Source: Lysinibacillus mangiferihumi
Lineage (GTDB): Bacteria > Bacillota > Bacilli > Bacillales_A > Planococcaceae
Direction: 5' to 3'
DNA: 47,625 nucleotides
NCBI RefSeq assembly: GCF_003049665.1
Contig: NZ_PYWM01000035.1
Location: 1-47,625, forward strand
Shown here: piece after piece, positions 1-8,840 of the stretch
Numbering within the stretch: the first letter of the stretch is position 1
Layout of the letters: every line of letters begins with the position of its first letter
Translations under genes and position numbers: made by a program
The notes under the pieces: generated by a model
What the model was told of the DNA's origin: nothing
Seen by the model: the letters and a program-made list of their open reading frames with translations, nothing else
Database searches by the model: none

Positions 1-164
1 AATTGGTTTTCCCTCAAGATTCATTTTCAATCTTCAATAACTAGACTATTTTCTCGGTACAAATGTACTTGAGCATTATAAATCTCATGAAATTCCTAAA
101 GTATTAGATTTTGGTGAATAATTCAGGATACTTATAAAAAAATATAAATAGAGGTGTTTTGGCA

Positions 165-1742
165 TTGAGTTTTTATAAAAAATGGTCCTCTGATTCCAAT
201 GAACAAAATGAAAAATTAAAAAAAAGTAAAGATTTTGATGAAACTCTAAATTCAAGTCTTCAAAATAACATCAAACAGATAAAAAAAACTATTGGTGATA
301 GTAACGATATTATTATTCGTGAAATAAAAATAGGGAAACTAAAAGATCAATCAGTTGGAATTATATACACTGACGGCTTAGTTGACCAGACAATTATTTC
401 TAATTTTATTATGGAATCTTTGATGCTAGATATGGAAAGAATGGATGTTCACATCTCTGAGGATATCATTAATTTCTTAAAAGACTATTGCTTAACTATA
501 GGAGATATCAAGGATATTACTAGTTTTAATGCTTTATATAGCTCTATTTTAAATGGAGATACGGTCATATTGCTTGATGGTCATTCCAAAGGAATTTCTA
601 CAAGTACAAGAAGTATAAATGGGAGAGAAGTTTCTGAACCTGTAACTGAATCAGTAATACGTGGACCTCGCGAAGCATTCACTGAAACAATGAGGACAAA
701 CACAGCATTAATTCGCAGAAAAATAAAAGACCCTAACCTTTGGGTGAAGTCTAGAATTATAGGGAAATATACTAAGACGGATGTTTCTATTATGTATATC
801 AACGGTATTGCGAATGATAAAGTCGTTAAAGAAGTTTTGACACGTCTAGATCGAATTGATATTGATGGAATACTAGAAAGTGGTTATATAGAAGAACTAA
901 TTCAAGACACTACGTTGACTCCTTTTCCAACTGTATATAATACTGAACGCCCTGACGTAATTGCTGCCGAACTATTGGAGGGAAAAGTTGCAATTATAGT
1001 AGACGGTACACCGTTTGTTCTTATAGTGCCTGCTCTATTTACTTCCTTTATACAAGCGGCGGAAGATCATTATCAACGCTCGGATGTAAGTAGCCTTATT
1101 CGAGTTATGCGTTATTTAGGAATAGGAATTGCTCTATTAGGTCCTTCATTTTATGTAGCCATTACTACTTTTCATCAAGAAATGTTACCAACGCCTATGT
1201 TATTAAGTATTGCAGCTCAGCGAGAAGGGGTCCCTTTCCCAGCCATAGCAGAAGCGTTAATAATGGAAATTGCTTTTGAAATTTTAAGAGAGGCAGGGCT
1301 TCGAATGCCTAGAACAATTGGACCGGCAGTTTCTATTGTAGGTACATTAGTGATTGGTCAGGCAGCAGTAGAGGCTGGAGTAGTTTCTGCCGTTATGGTT
1401 ATCGTTGTATCGTTAACTGCTATTTGTAGTTTTTTGTTTCCTTCTTATGGCCTATCTAATACATTTCGGCTATTACGTTTCCCTATGATGGGTTTAGCAG
1501 CAATTTTTGGTTTGTTTGGAGTGATGATTGGTATTATCGCTTTAATTCTTCATATGTGTAGTCTTCGTTCGTTTGGTGTTCCTTATATGAGCCCGTTTGC
1601 ACCATTTATTCCATCTGAACAGAAAGACTCTATTCTACGCTTTCCGCGTTGGGCTTTATTAAATCGGTCTCGTTTACTAAGTCCGAATAATAAGACAAGG
1701 GGGATTAACCCGTTAAATACAAAGACAAAAGGAAGGGAGTAA
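165..1742 (+). CDS. Spore germination receptor subunit A (GerA/GerKA family)
   Basis: This is the A subunit of a nutrient germinant receptor, which sits in the spore inner membrane and responds to amino acids or sugars. The N-terminal ~290 residues are hydrophilic and carry the family motifs (VGIIYTDGLVDQ, SVIRGPREAFTE). The C-terminal part holds about five membrane segments with the conserved PTPMLLSIAAQREGVPFPA and GPAVSIVGTLVIGQAAVEAG stretches (the latter ending in V). Length (about 526 aa) is normal for GerAA/GerKA. A TTG at 159 is in frame, but the GAGGTG at 151-156 leaves only 2 nt before it. The TTG at 165 has a spacing of 8 nt and is the better start. It opens an A-C-D-B operon; forespore (sigma G) expression is expected from the family, but I could not identify a convincing sigma G promoter upstream. 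Confidence 0.95.
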   Translation: MSFYKKWSSDSNEQNEKLKKSKDFDETLNSSLQNNIKQIKKTIGDSNDIIIREIKIGKLKDQSVGIIYTDGLVDQTIISNFIMESLMLDMERMDVHISEDIINFLKDYCLTIGDIKDITSFNALYSSILNGDTVILLDGHSKGISTSTRSINGREVSEPVTESVIRGPREAFTETMRTNTALIRRKIKDPNLWVKSRIIGKYTKTDVSIMYINGIANDKVVKEVLTRLDRIDIDGILESGYIEELIQDTTLTPFPTVYNTERPDVIAAELLEGKVAIIVDGTPFVLIVPALFTSFIQAAEDHYQRSDVSSLIRVMRYLGIGIALLGPSFYVAITTFHQEMLPTPMLLSIAAQREGVPFPAIAEALIMEIAFEILREAGLRMPRTIGPAVSIVGTLVIGQAAVEAGVVSAVMVIVVSLTAICSFLFPSYGLSNTFRLLRFPMMGLAAIFGLFGVMIGIIALILHMCSLRSFGVPYMSPFAPFIPSEQKDSILRFPRWALLNRSRLLSPNNKTRGINPLNTKTKGRE

Positions 1743-1767
1743 ATCTTTTCACACGAGGGGGAATTTT

Positions 1768-2949
1768 ATGAGAAAAACATTGATATTCTTGTTTATTTTG
1801 TTTGCCTTATTTATTAGTGGTTGTGGGGGAAAGCGTGAACTTAACGAACTTGCTATCGTTGTAGGTATGGGGATTGATAAAGCGGAAGATGGGTATGAGG
1901 TATCACTTCAAGTTGTAAATCCGTCTGAAGTTTCCTCTAAACAAGGGAATAGTGGTAGGTCACCGGTTGTAACTTATCATGCAAAAGGGAAAAGCGTATT
2001 TGAAGCAATTAGACAATCAACAACTGTAACTCCACGTAAACCTTATTTTTCACATATTCAAATACTTGTTCTAGGAGAAGAATTGGCTAAAAATGGAATA
2101 AGTGAATCGTTGGATTTTTTTTCTAGAGATCATGAATTAAGAAGTGATTTTTATGTCATTGTATCGGATGAAACAACTGCAAAGGATATTTTGTCCATAT
2201 ATACACCTTTAGATAAAATTCCTGCAAGTAAAATGTATAACTCCCTTGAAGTATCAGAAAAAGTGTGGGCCCCCACTAGCTATATTCATATACATGATTT
2301 AATTAATGAAATTAGTAAGAAAGGACAGAGCGCAGTTTTAACTAATATTCGTATTGACGGAGAGGCAGACCTCGGAAAAGAGCGGATTAACATTGAGAAA
2401 ATTGATCCTCCAGCTAAATTAAAGTACTCAGGGTTAGCAGTATTTAAGCAAGATAAATTAGTCGGCCTACTAACAGAAGATGAAAGCAAAGGCTACAACT
2501 ATTTAAAAAATAATATAAACAACACTCTAGGAGTTATAGCATGTCCCAAAGAAGGAAATTTATCGATAGAACTATCCAAGGTTAAAACCAAAGTGAAGGG
2601 AAAAGTAAAAAATGGGGTACCGTCTATTCATGTTAACATTAATATTAAACAAAATGTGGGGGAGGTAAATTGTTCTATTGACCTTTCTAAAGAAGAAACG
2701 AATGCCTACATTAATAAAAAAACAGAAGACCGAGTGAAAACAATTGTAGGAGAAGCCCTTGATACTATTCAAAAGGATTATCAAGTCGATGTATTAGGAT
2801 TTGGAGAAGTAATTCATCGAACTGATTATAAAGAATGGAGAAAAATAGAAGATAAATGGCATGAATTGTTCCCTTATTTAGAAGTTAATGTATCTGTTGA
2901 AGTAAAAACTATTGGGTCAGGTACCAAAATAAATTCTATTTTGCATTAA
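1768..2949 (+). CDS. Spore germination receptor lipoprotein C (GerAC family)
   Basis: Lipoprotein subunit of the same germinant receptor. A short signal peptide ends in the lipobox FISGC with the lipidated cysteine at residue 19. It is followed by the family start (KRELNELAIVVGMGIDKAEDGY) region and a C-terminal Spore_GerAC domain (DVLGFGEVIHR near residue 345). Length 393 aa is typical. It begins 25 nt after the A subunit behind GAGGGGG and is clearly in the same operon. The A and B subunits are membrane proteins; this subunit sits on the outer face of the spore inner membrane. Confidence 0.95.
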   Translation: MRKTLIFLFILFALFISGCGGKRELNELAIVVGMGIDKAEDGYEVSLQVVNPSEVSSKQGNSGRSPVVTYHAKGKSVFEAIRQSTTVTPRKPYFSHIQILVLGEELAKNGISESLDFFSRDHELRSDFYVIVSDETTAKDILSIYTPLDKIPASKMYNSLEVSEKVWAPTSYIHIHDLINEISKKGQSAVLTNIRIDGEADLGKERINIEKIDPPAKLKYSGLAVFKQDKLVGLLTEDESKGYNYLKNNINNTLGVIACPKEGNLSIELSKVKTKVKGKVKNGVPSIHVNINIKQNVGEVNCSIDLSKEETNAYINKKTEDRVKTIVGEALDTIQKDYQVDVLGFGEVIHRTDYKEWRKIEDKWHELFPYLEVNVSVEVKTIGSGTKINSILH

Positions 2950-2968
2950 GAAAAAGGAGTAATAGATT

Positions 2969-3202
2969 ATGCTAGCCATTACAGGAATATTAATTATATC
3001 AAGTACAATAATTCTTATTGAATTTCCTTATCTTCATTCAAGTAATAATCTGAAGGAAATATGGGTTTTCTCCATTTTGCTACTATTTGCTACAGGATTA
3101 GGTATTGCTATGGCTTTCCAAGTTAAAGTACCTAATCCTATAGATGGGATTTCCTTCATTTATAGACCTGTAAGCGATGTCATTCTACGTATTTTTACTT
3201 AG
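2969..3202 (+). CDS. Small two-TM germination receptor D-type protein
   Basis: This 77-residue protein has two predicted membrane segments (residues about 1-19 and 32-52) and a short tail with PNPIDGISFIYRPVSD. It lies between the C and B subunit genes, with 19 nt before it and 44 nt after, and has its own AAAGGAG ribosome binding site. Size, topology and position match the small D subunits (GerKD type) that accompany some GerA-family receptors and modulate their response. Assignment rests on context and topology rather than on a strong motif. Confidence 0.75.
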   Translation: MLAITGILIISSTIILIEFPYLHSSNNLKEIWVFSILLLFATGLGIAMAFQVKVPNPIDGISFIYRPVSDVILRIFT

Positions 3203-3246
3203 TTAGAAATAGCTTTTGCATTAAATAAAAAAAGGGGTAAAAAACA

Positions 3247-4335
3247 GTGGAGAATCAAGTTATAAGTGCCCGTCAATTCACAATAATTGTTACTTTTTAT
3301 GCAATTGGTACAAGTTTTTTAATCCTCCCTGGAACTATTGTGGGGGAAGTTAAACAGGATGCTTGGATAAGCTCTATTTTAGCTGTACTCATCAGTTTGG
3401 TAATAGTAAAAATTTTTATTGCAACAGGTAATATCTCATCAAATATGTCCCTCGTAGAGATTAATAGGAAGGTATTGGGTGTGTGGATAGGGAATGTTGT
3501 ATCACTTACTTTTGTTTTTTTTACCTTTATGACAGCGGGGGAACTGTTATATTTTGTTAGTGATTTTATGAATACAAGTATCATGCATGATATGTCTGCA
3601 TATTCGTTTAGTATACTTTTTGGGCTTATTATTATCTTAGGTTGTAGTTTAGGTTTAGAAACTTTTTCTCGCTCGGCAGAAATTTTATTTCCTCTATTTT
3701 TTATTTTTTTCATCTTATTTATTTTTTTAATTTCTCCTCAGATACGTATTGAAGATATTCAGCCTGTATTAGAGGATGGACCAAAACCCATATTATATGG
3801 TGTGTTGCTTTTTATAAGTTTTTTTTCGCTTCCAATGGTATCTTTGTTAATGATATTTCCTGTCTCTCTTAGGGATAAAAAGGAAGCACGAAAAGGATTT
3901 TATATAGGCACTATTGTAGGCGGAGTTGTATTAATAATTATAGTTACTTTATGTATTTTAGTTTTAAATCCTAATAACACTGCACACTCCAGATATCCAG
4001 GTTATGACTTAGCCAAACTTATCACCATTGGTAATTTTATTGAGCGTATAGAAGTTATTATGGCTTTTATGTGGATTGTTACTATCTTTTTTAAAACGTT
4101 AATCTACTATTATGCATCTGTTATCGGTCTAGGACAAATCCTAAAAATAAAAAACTATCGAGTTCTTAATTTACCTTTAGGATTTACTTTAATACTGCTA
4201 TCTTATTTTATTCATCCTGATATACTTCATTCAGATATTTACAACAAAGGTCCTTGGATTCCTTTCGTTGCTACCTATGGGTTACTCCTCCCGCTTCTAC
4301 TATTGGTTGTGGCTAAAATTAGAAAAATTAATTAA
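3247..4335 (+). CDS. Spore germination receptor subunit B (GerAB family permease)
   Basis: Ten-TM amino-acid-permease-like subunit (APC superfamily fold) of the germinant receptor, the subunit shown in Bacillus to bind the germinant. The N-terminus has the family motif QFTIIVTFYAIGTSFLILPG, followed by regularly spaced hydrophobic segments to the end (362 aa, normal length). The start is GTG at 3247 behind AAAAGGGG. It closes the four-gene germination operon. No strong hairpin terminator is visible in the 150 nt that follow. Confidence 0.94.
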   Translation: MENQVISARQFTIIVTFYAIGTSFLILPGTIVGEVKQDAWISSILAVLISLVIVKIFIATGNISSNMSLVEINRKVLGVWIGNVVSLTFVFFTFMTAGELLYFVSDFMNTSIMHDMSAYSFSILFGLIIILGCSLGLETFSRSAEILFPLFFIFFILFIFLISPQIRIEDIQPVLEDGPKPILYGVLLFISFFSLPMVSLLMIFPVSLRDKKEARKGFYIGTIVGGVVLIIIVTLCILVLNPNNTAHSRYPGYDLAKLITIGNFIERIEVIMAFMWIVTIFFKTLIYYYASVIGLGQILKIKNYRVLNLPLGFTLILLSYFIHPDILHSDIYNKGPWIPFVATYGLLLPLLLLVVAKIRKIN

Positions 4336-4489
4336 GCTCGAACTCACTACCACTTTTTAAAAACAAAATGTCATAGACAAAAAGAGGTAGTTCCTAAAGA
4401 AAGATAGACATATTGAATACGAGTTTTTAATAGTAGTGGAGGACTTGTTGAACGAAGAAATAACTTGTAGCTGTTAATCTGCTGTATGA

Positions 4490-6155
4490 GCTAATAAAAG
4501 GAATAATAATAAGCGATGGAATGGCACATTCATTCAAGAACCGAAATTGGTTACTACTTCTAATTTTAACCCAATAGAAAGAAATTGGTATAAAGGAGCT
4601 GTAGAGATTGAAGGAGATTCTTTTATAACAGAGCCTTACAAAGGTAAGGGTACCGGAGAAATGATTGTTACAATTGCTCAGCAGTTAAAAGACAAATCAG
4701 GGGTTGTGGCAGTAGATCTTAAATTGACAGATTTACAAAAAAATGTCAGAATCTATTAGTATAGGAAAAGATGGATACTCTTCTATTTTTGATGAAAATA
4801 AGAAAGTTATTTCGCATCCTACTTTAGAGGGTGGGGGGGAAGTGAAAGAGAGCTTCTTTAATCATATGTACGAGAAAGAATCTGGTACATATGATTATGT
4901 ATATGAAGGTGATAAACGAATATTATTTTTTACAACGAATAAATTGACGAACTGGAAAATTACAGGGACTATCTTTTCTAAAGAAATAGACAAAGCTGCT
5001 GCAACAATATTATTTAACACTATTCTTATATTAGCTATTGCTATTGTGGTAAGTGCCATTGCAGTTCATTTTGTGATAAAAGGTATCATTAGACCAATTG
5101 AAAATTTAAAAGAAAGTGCAGTGACAATCAGTAAAGGTAATCTAACTGAAAAAGTTTCCATCACATCTAATGATGAGATTGGAAAATTGGGCCAAGCTTT
5201 CAATGACATGCAGGATAGTCTTCGAACACTAATAAAAAAAGTAGAAGTAAATGCAGAAGAAGTAGCCTCTTCTGCGGAAGAGCTAACCGCTAATGCCAAT
5301 CAAACTAGTATGGCAACTGGGCAAGTGGCGATTGCTGTACAAGAAGTTGCTACTAGTGCAGATATACAAACAACAAATGCAAGCAAGAATGCTGCATCTT
5401 TAAATGAACTATCAAAAGCAATCCTTCATATTGCAGGAATATCTTCCGCTGTAACCAATCTCTCTCAGCAAGCTACTGTTCAGGCAAATGAAGGTGGGAA
5501 AGCAGTCCAAGATACAAAAGTTCAAATGAATTCAATTCATCTATCAGTATCAGATTCAAACAAAAAAATTCAAACGTTACATGAACGTTCACGACAAATA
5601 ACGTCTATTTTAGACGTTATTACAGGCATTACTGATCAAACGAACTTACTTGCCCTAAATGCGGCTATCGAGGCTGCAAGGGCGGGAGAGCAGGGGAAAG
5701 GTTTTGCAGTAGTAGCCGATGAAGTACGTAAACTTGCAGAGCAATCACAACATTCAGCAAAACAAATTTTCGACCTAATAAATGGAATTCAAGCAGACAC
5801 TGAACAATCTGTAAGCATTATGGCTAAAGTAGCAGAAGATGTACTAAATGGCTTACGAGTATCAGATGAAGCGATTGCCAAGTTTCAAGTGATAATGACA
5901 AGTATGAAAGAAATTACTCCCAAAATGGAGGAAGTTTCTTCCTCATCAGAACAGATGTCAGCTAGCGTTTTAGAGGTTGCAGCTATTACGGAGGATTTGG
6001 CTTTTACCGCTAAAGGAAATGCTGCTACATCAGAAGAAGTTGCTGCTTCTACAGAAGAGCAATTAGCATCTATGGAAGAAATTAATGCATCTGCTCAATC
6101 ACTTTCTCATATGGCGGATGAGTTAAAAGCACTTGTTAACCAATTCAAATATTAA
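4490..6155 (+). pseudogene. Methyl-accepting chemotaxis protein, truncated and frameshifted
   Basis: Two reading frames together encode most of a membrane chemoreceptor. The first (open from 4490, ending 4759) carries a dCache sensor fragment (NGTFIQEPK, ERNWYKGAVE, TGEMIVTIAQ). The second (from about 4743) continues the sensor with [21 protein letters not shown], then a TM segment, a HAMP domain and a full signalling domain with the CheA/CheW contact tip ([20 protein letters not shown]). The frames meet at a run of seven A at 4737-4743; removing one A would join them. The N-terminal membrane segment and the first part of the sensor are also missing, with a stop at 4487. This makes decay more likely than a sequencing slip alone. 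The cytoplasmic half could still be translated from an internal start. Confidence 0.85.
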
Positions 6156-6246
6156 TGCCTATTTTAGTGACTCAATATGACATAAAAGATTTACTAAATG
6201 ATCTCGATATAGATGAGTCAGTCTCCAGTCTAATAACAAAAAGATA

Positions 6247-6276
6247 AACCCTTGTTGCGTGTTGCAGCAAGGGTTT
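6247..6276 (+). terminator. Rho-independent terminator after the chemoreceptor
   Basis: The arms AACCCTTG (6247-6254) and CAAGGGTT (6268-6275) form a stem, extended inside by TGC/GCA, followed by a short T run. It lies about 90 nt after the chemoreceptor stop codon. Confidence 0.75.
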
Positions 6277-6284
6277 TCCTGCTT

Positions 6285-6410
6285 TTATAAAGGGGCACTT
6301 ATTTTACCTTTGTCTCTTCCACCATCTATAAGCAGCCTATACGAATCATGGCATATTGAATTATACAGGTCGAATTTAATACCGTCTATTTCGATCTTAT
6401 GTTCATACAT
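6285..6410 (-). pseudogene. Short coding-like fragment, unknown
   Basis: A 41-codon frame with protein-like composition (YEHKIEIDGIKFDLYNS) has no ribosome binding site, and a stop lies just upstream. It looks like the 3' end of a lost gene, but I recognise no family. It could also be chance. Confidence 0.25.
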
Positions 6411-6419
6411 TGTATAGGT

Positions 6420-7180
6420 ATTAAATGACTATGGTGTAGTAAACTAGTAACGCTATTATCTAAAATGGTTTGCAAGGTGATTCTTCTTTAAAGTTAGCTG
6501 CCTCACTTATGGGATTTGTTATTATGATTATAATTATTGAGGAACTTGCGTAGTGGGTGCAAATAGTTTAGCTATGCTATGACTAAAATTAGACCGTTAA
6601 AGATTGTGAAATTACGGGGTGGTAAAGGATTACAACATAATTATACAATTAAATTCAGTCTGAGTTTTTTAATCCCAGTTATTCAGCTAATCAATTGATT
6701 TATTTAAACATTTAGTCATATCCCATTCCAGGATTTTTATATTTATTTGAAAAAATTCGTTCATCGTTGTAGCGATTATTTCAACAATCATTATTATCTT
6801 CGCAATATATAATTAATAATTATTGGTAATTTTAATCAACTTTTCCAAGGACGTATCACAAAAGTATTGACTCGAATTTCTATATTAGGCTAATCGATTT
6901 CTGGGGCTGTTATAGCGGTGGCTGTTGTCACCGCCTTCATTCAACTAGACTAGTAGCTAAAACCTCTTAATTTAATTATTGTATTATATTCCATATTTGT
7001 TTTCTTTCAACTAATGCCCCGTTAAATCAAATTAAATTTAAGAGTCTCTGTAGAGATTGAGAAAAATCATTTAATAAGCATTGGTTACATTAAAAAAATT
7101 TATTTATCAGAATCCTATTTCTAGGAAAAGATTTAAGCACAAAACAACCGAATCTTCAATGAACAAATAATCGGTTGTTT
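6420..7180. other. Decayed intergenic DNA
   Basis: No intact gene is visible over about 760 nt. Stretches around 6470-6560 and 6660-7010 read as hydrophobic, membrane-protein-like peptides broken by many stops in every frame, suggesting an old pseudogene. At about 6926-6950 the string GTCACCGCCTTC followed by CAACTAG resembles the 3' part of the core of the mosaic repeat described at 21872 and 47221, so a degenerate copy may be embedded here. Confidence 0.4.
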
Positions 7181-7185
7181 ATTTA

Positions 7186-7539
7186 TTACTCCTCAAACTC
7201 ACATAACACACGTTCTAAATATTCCCTATTTACATAAGTAATTCCCCATTCACAAATCATATCGAGTAAAGGAATAAGGGATAATCCTTTTTTAGTTAGG
7301 GAATATTCTACTCGAGGAGGAACTTCTGGATAAACAGTTTTTATAATTAGTTCATCCCTTTCTAGTTCCCTTAATTGTCTGGATAGTGTTTTATGTGAAA
7401 TATTCTCAATATATCTTTGAAGCTCTCCAAATCGTTTGAGAGGGTTCTCGTATAGTTCATATAAAATCATTATTTTCCATTTCCCTTGAATGATTTGCAT
7501 CGTTGCATCAAACTCATTTAAATATTTTTTCTGATTCAA
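7186..7539 (-). CDS. HxlR-family winged-helix transcriptional regulator
   Basis: A small DNA-binding protein of the HxlR/DUF24 group, often redox- or electrophile-responsive repressors. It shows the family pattern: MQIIQGKWKIMILYEL near the N-terminus, the recognition helix region ISHKTLSRQLRELE, and the wing with PRVEYSLTKKG. Cysteines lie near the C-terminus (CEWGITYV and VLCEFEE). The open frame extends to 7569, but AAGGGGG lies 8 nt before the TTG at 7539, making that the likely start (117 aa). It is divergent from the dehydrogenase at 7665, which is its probable target. Confidence 0.88.
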   Translation of the reverse strand: MNQKKYLNEFDATMQIIQGKWKIMILYELYENPLKRFGELQRYIENISHKTLSRQLRELERDELIIKTVYPEVPPRVEYSLTKKGLSLIPLLDMICEWGITYVNREYLERVLCEFEE

Positions 7540-7560
7540 TTCATTGTCCCCCTTAAATAA

Positions 7561-7609
7561 GTACCTCAAGGTTACTAAAGGACAAAGAGGTGCCTACTTT
7601 ACCTCAAGT
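7561..7609. promoter_or_regulatory. Possible HxlR operator: repeated TACCTCAAG
   Basis: The 9-mer TACCTCAAG occurs at 7562-7570 and again at 7599-7607 in the divergent region between the HxlR gene and the dehydrogenase. One copy overlaps the region just upstream of the regulator start and the other sits upstream of the dehydrogenase. The repeat and its position suggest an operator; no binding evidence can be drawn from sequence alone. Confidence 0.4.
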
Positions 7610-7664
7610 AGCTTCAATTGTAAACTGATTTTACTTAGAAATCAAAGTAGGAGTGACAATCAAA

Positions 7665-8387
7665 ATGAAAACAGGATTTATTGCAATTACAGGTGCCTCA
7701 TCAGGTATTGGTGAAGCTACAGCAAGGAAATTTGTGGAGAACGGTCATAATGTTTTAGTTATAGCTCGTCGTGCATATTTGTTAGAACAATTTACAGGTG
7801 ACAATGTAATGAAAGCGAGTGTGGATGTAACAGATAGAGAAGCTTTAAATAAAGTTCTTATGGAAGCTGAGGCCAAATTTGGACCAGTGGAAGCAATCGT
7901 AAATAATGCTGGACGTATGTTATTAGGAGATATCGCTACTCAAAACCCTAGTGAATGGAAAGAAATGTATGATGTGAATGTGTTAGGTTTATTAAATGGA
8001 ATGCAAGCAGTACTTCCCTCTATGATTGAGCGCCACACAGGAACTATTATTAATGTAAGCTCTATTGCTGGAAAGAAGACATTCGCTGATCATGCGGCAT
8101 ATGTGGGGACGAAATTCGCAGTTCATTCAATGAGCGAAAATGTTCGTGAAGAGGTTTCGAAGCATAACGTACGTGTTATAACAATTGCGCCAGGTGTAGT
8201 TGAGACAGAATTACTATCACACACATCTGACGAACAAATTAAAGAGAGCTATACAGAATGGAAGGAATCTATTCATGGTGGTCTAAATCCAAATACAGTT
8301 GCAGAAACAATTTATTTTGTATTTAATCAACCACAAAATGTGAATATTCGGGAAATCGTATTGGCACCAACAAAACAACATGCATAA
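7665..8387 (+). CDS. Short-chain dehydrogenase/reductase
   Basis: A classical SDR of about 240 aa. The N-terminal cofactor motif TGASSGIG is followed by NNAG, then the catalytic serine in NVSSIAG and the YxxxK pair in YVGTKFA, all at normal spacing. NADP(H) preference is possible, but I cannot confirm it. A GTG at 7653 directly abuts GTAGGAG, whereas the ATG at 7665 is 12 nt downstream, so 7665 is preferred. Substrate is unknown. The divergent HxlR regulator suggests induction by a reactive small molecule such as an aldehyde or quinone; this is inference. Confidence 0.9.
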   Translation: MKTGFIAITGASSGIGEATARKFVENGHNVLVIARRAYLLEQFTGDNVMKASVDVTDREALNKVLMEAEAKFGPVEAIVNNAGRMLLGDIATQNPSEWKEMYDVNVLGLLNGMQAVLPSMIERHTGTIINVSSIAGKKTFADHAAYVGTKFAVHSMSENVREEVSKHNVRVITIAPGVVETELLSHTSDEQIKESYTEWKESIHGGLNPNTVAETIYFVFNQPQNVNIREIVLAPTKQHA

Positions 8388-8748
8388 ATACAAAAATACA
8401 GAGAAATAAGAGTATTGGAGGATCTTTTCGCAGAGAGTTTTTGGAGATACTAAAGTAATTAATCGAATGATAAAAAGCGAATCCAACAATTTTTCCGGAA
8501 CACAACTTGAAGATTTTGGGGAATTTTTGAAATATCTGAAGTAGTATTGTCAGTAGAATTTACTTGGGAATAAAGGACATAGTGCTTCCAGTCTTGCGTT
8601 TTTCGCTTGATAGATTTTTTAATTATTGAATTAATTATTTTGGTTTGTTGTTATTAATTCGTAAATAATTCATAAATATCTTTTATGTGATATTTATGCT
8701 ATTTTAGATGATTAAGTACTTTATTAAATTCTAGCTATTATTGATGTG

Positions 8749-8777
8749 GAGGAGCTAATTTTGGCTCTTCTTTTTTT
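8749..8777 (+). terminator. Probable Rho-independent terminator
   Basis: GAGGAGCT (8749-8756) pairs with GGCTCTTC (8763-8770), with two G-T wobbles, and is followed by seven T. It lies about 360 nt beyond the dehydrogenase; no gene is visible in 8388-8748. The short remainder up to the insertion element at 8841 also looks empty. Confidence 0.6.
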
Positions 8778-8840
8778 GATTTAAGTTGCACTAAAAATTT
8801 AGAATAATATCTTTGGAAAAGAGAGGGGAATTCTATAAAG

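Noticed and set aside
1..158. Sigma G promoter for the germination operon
   Set aside because: Expected biologically, but no pair of boxes with the right spacing was convincing; this stretch holds no gene.
4547..6155. Programmed frameshift in the chemoreceptor
   Set aside because: The 5' part of the sensor and first membrane segment are also missing, so ordinary decay explains it better.
8283..8505. Two minus-strand frames over the end of the dehydrogenase
   Set aside because: They are antisense to a well-supported gene and have no motif or RBS.
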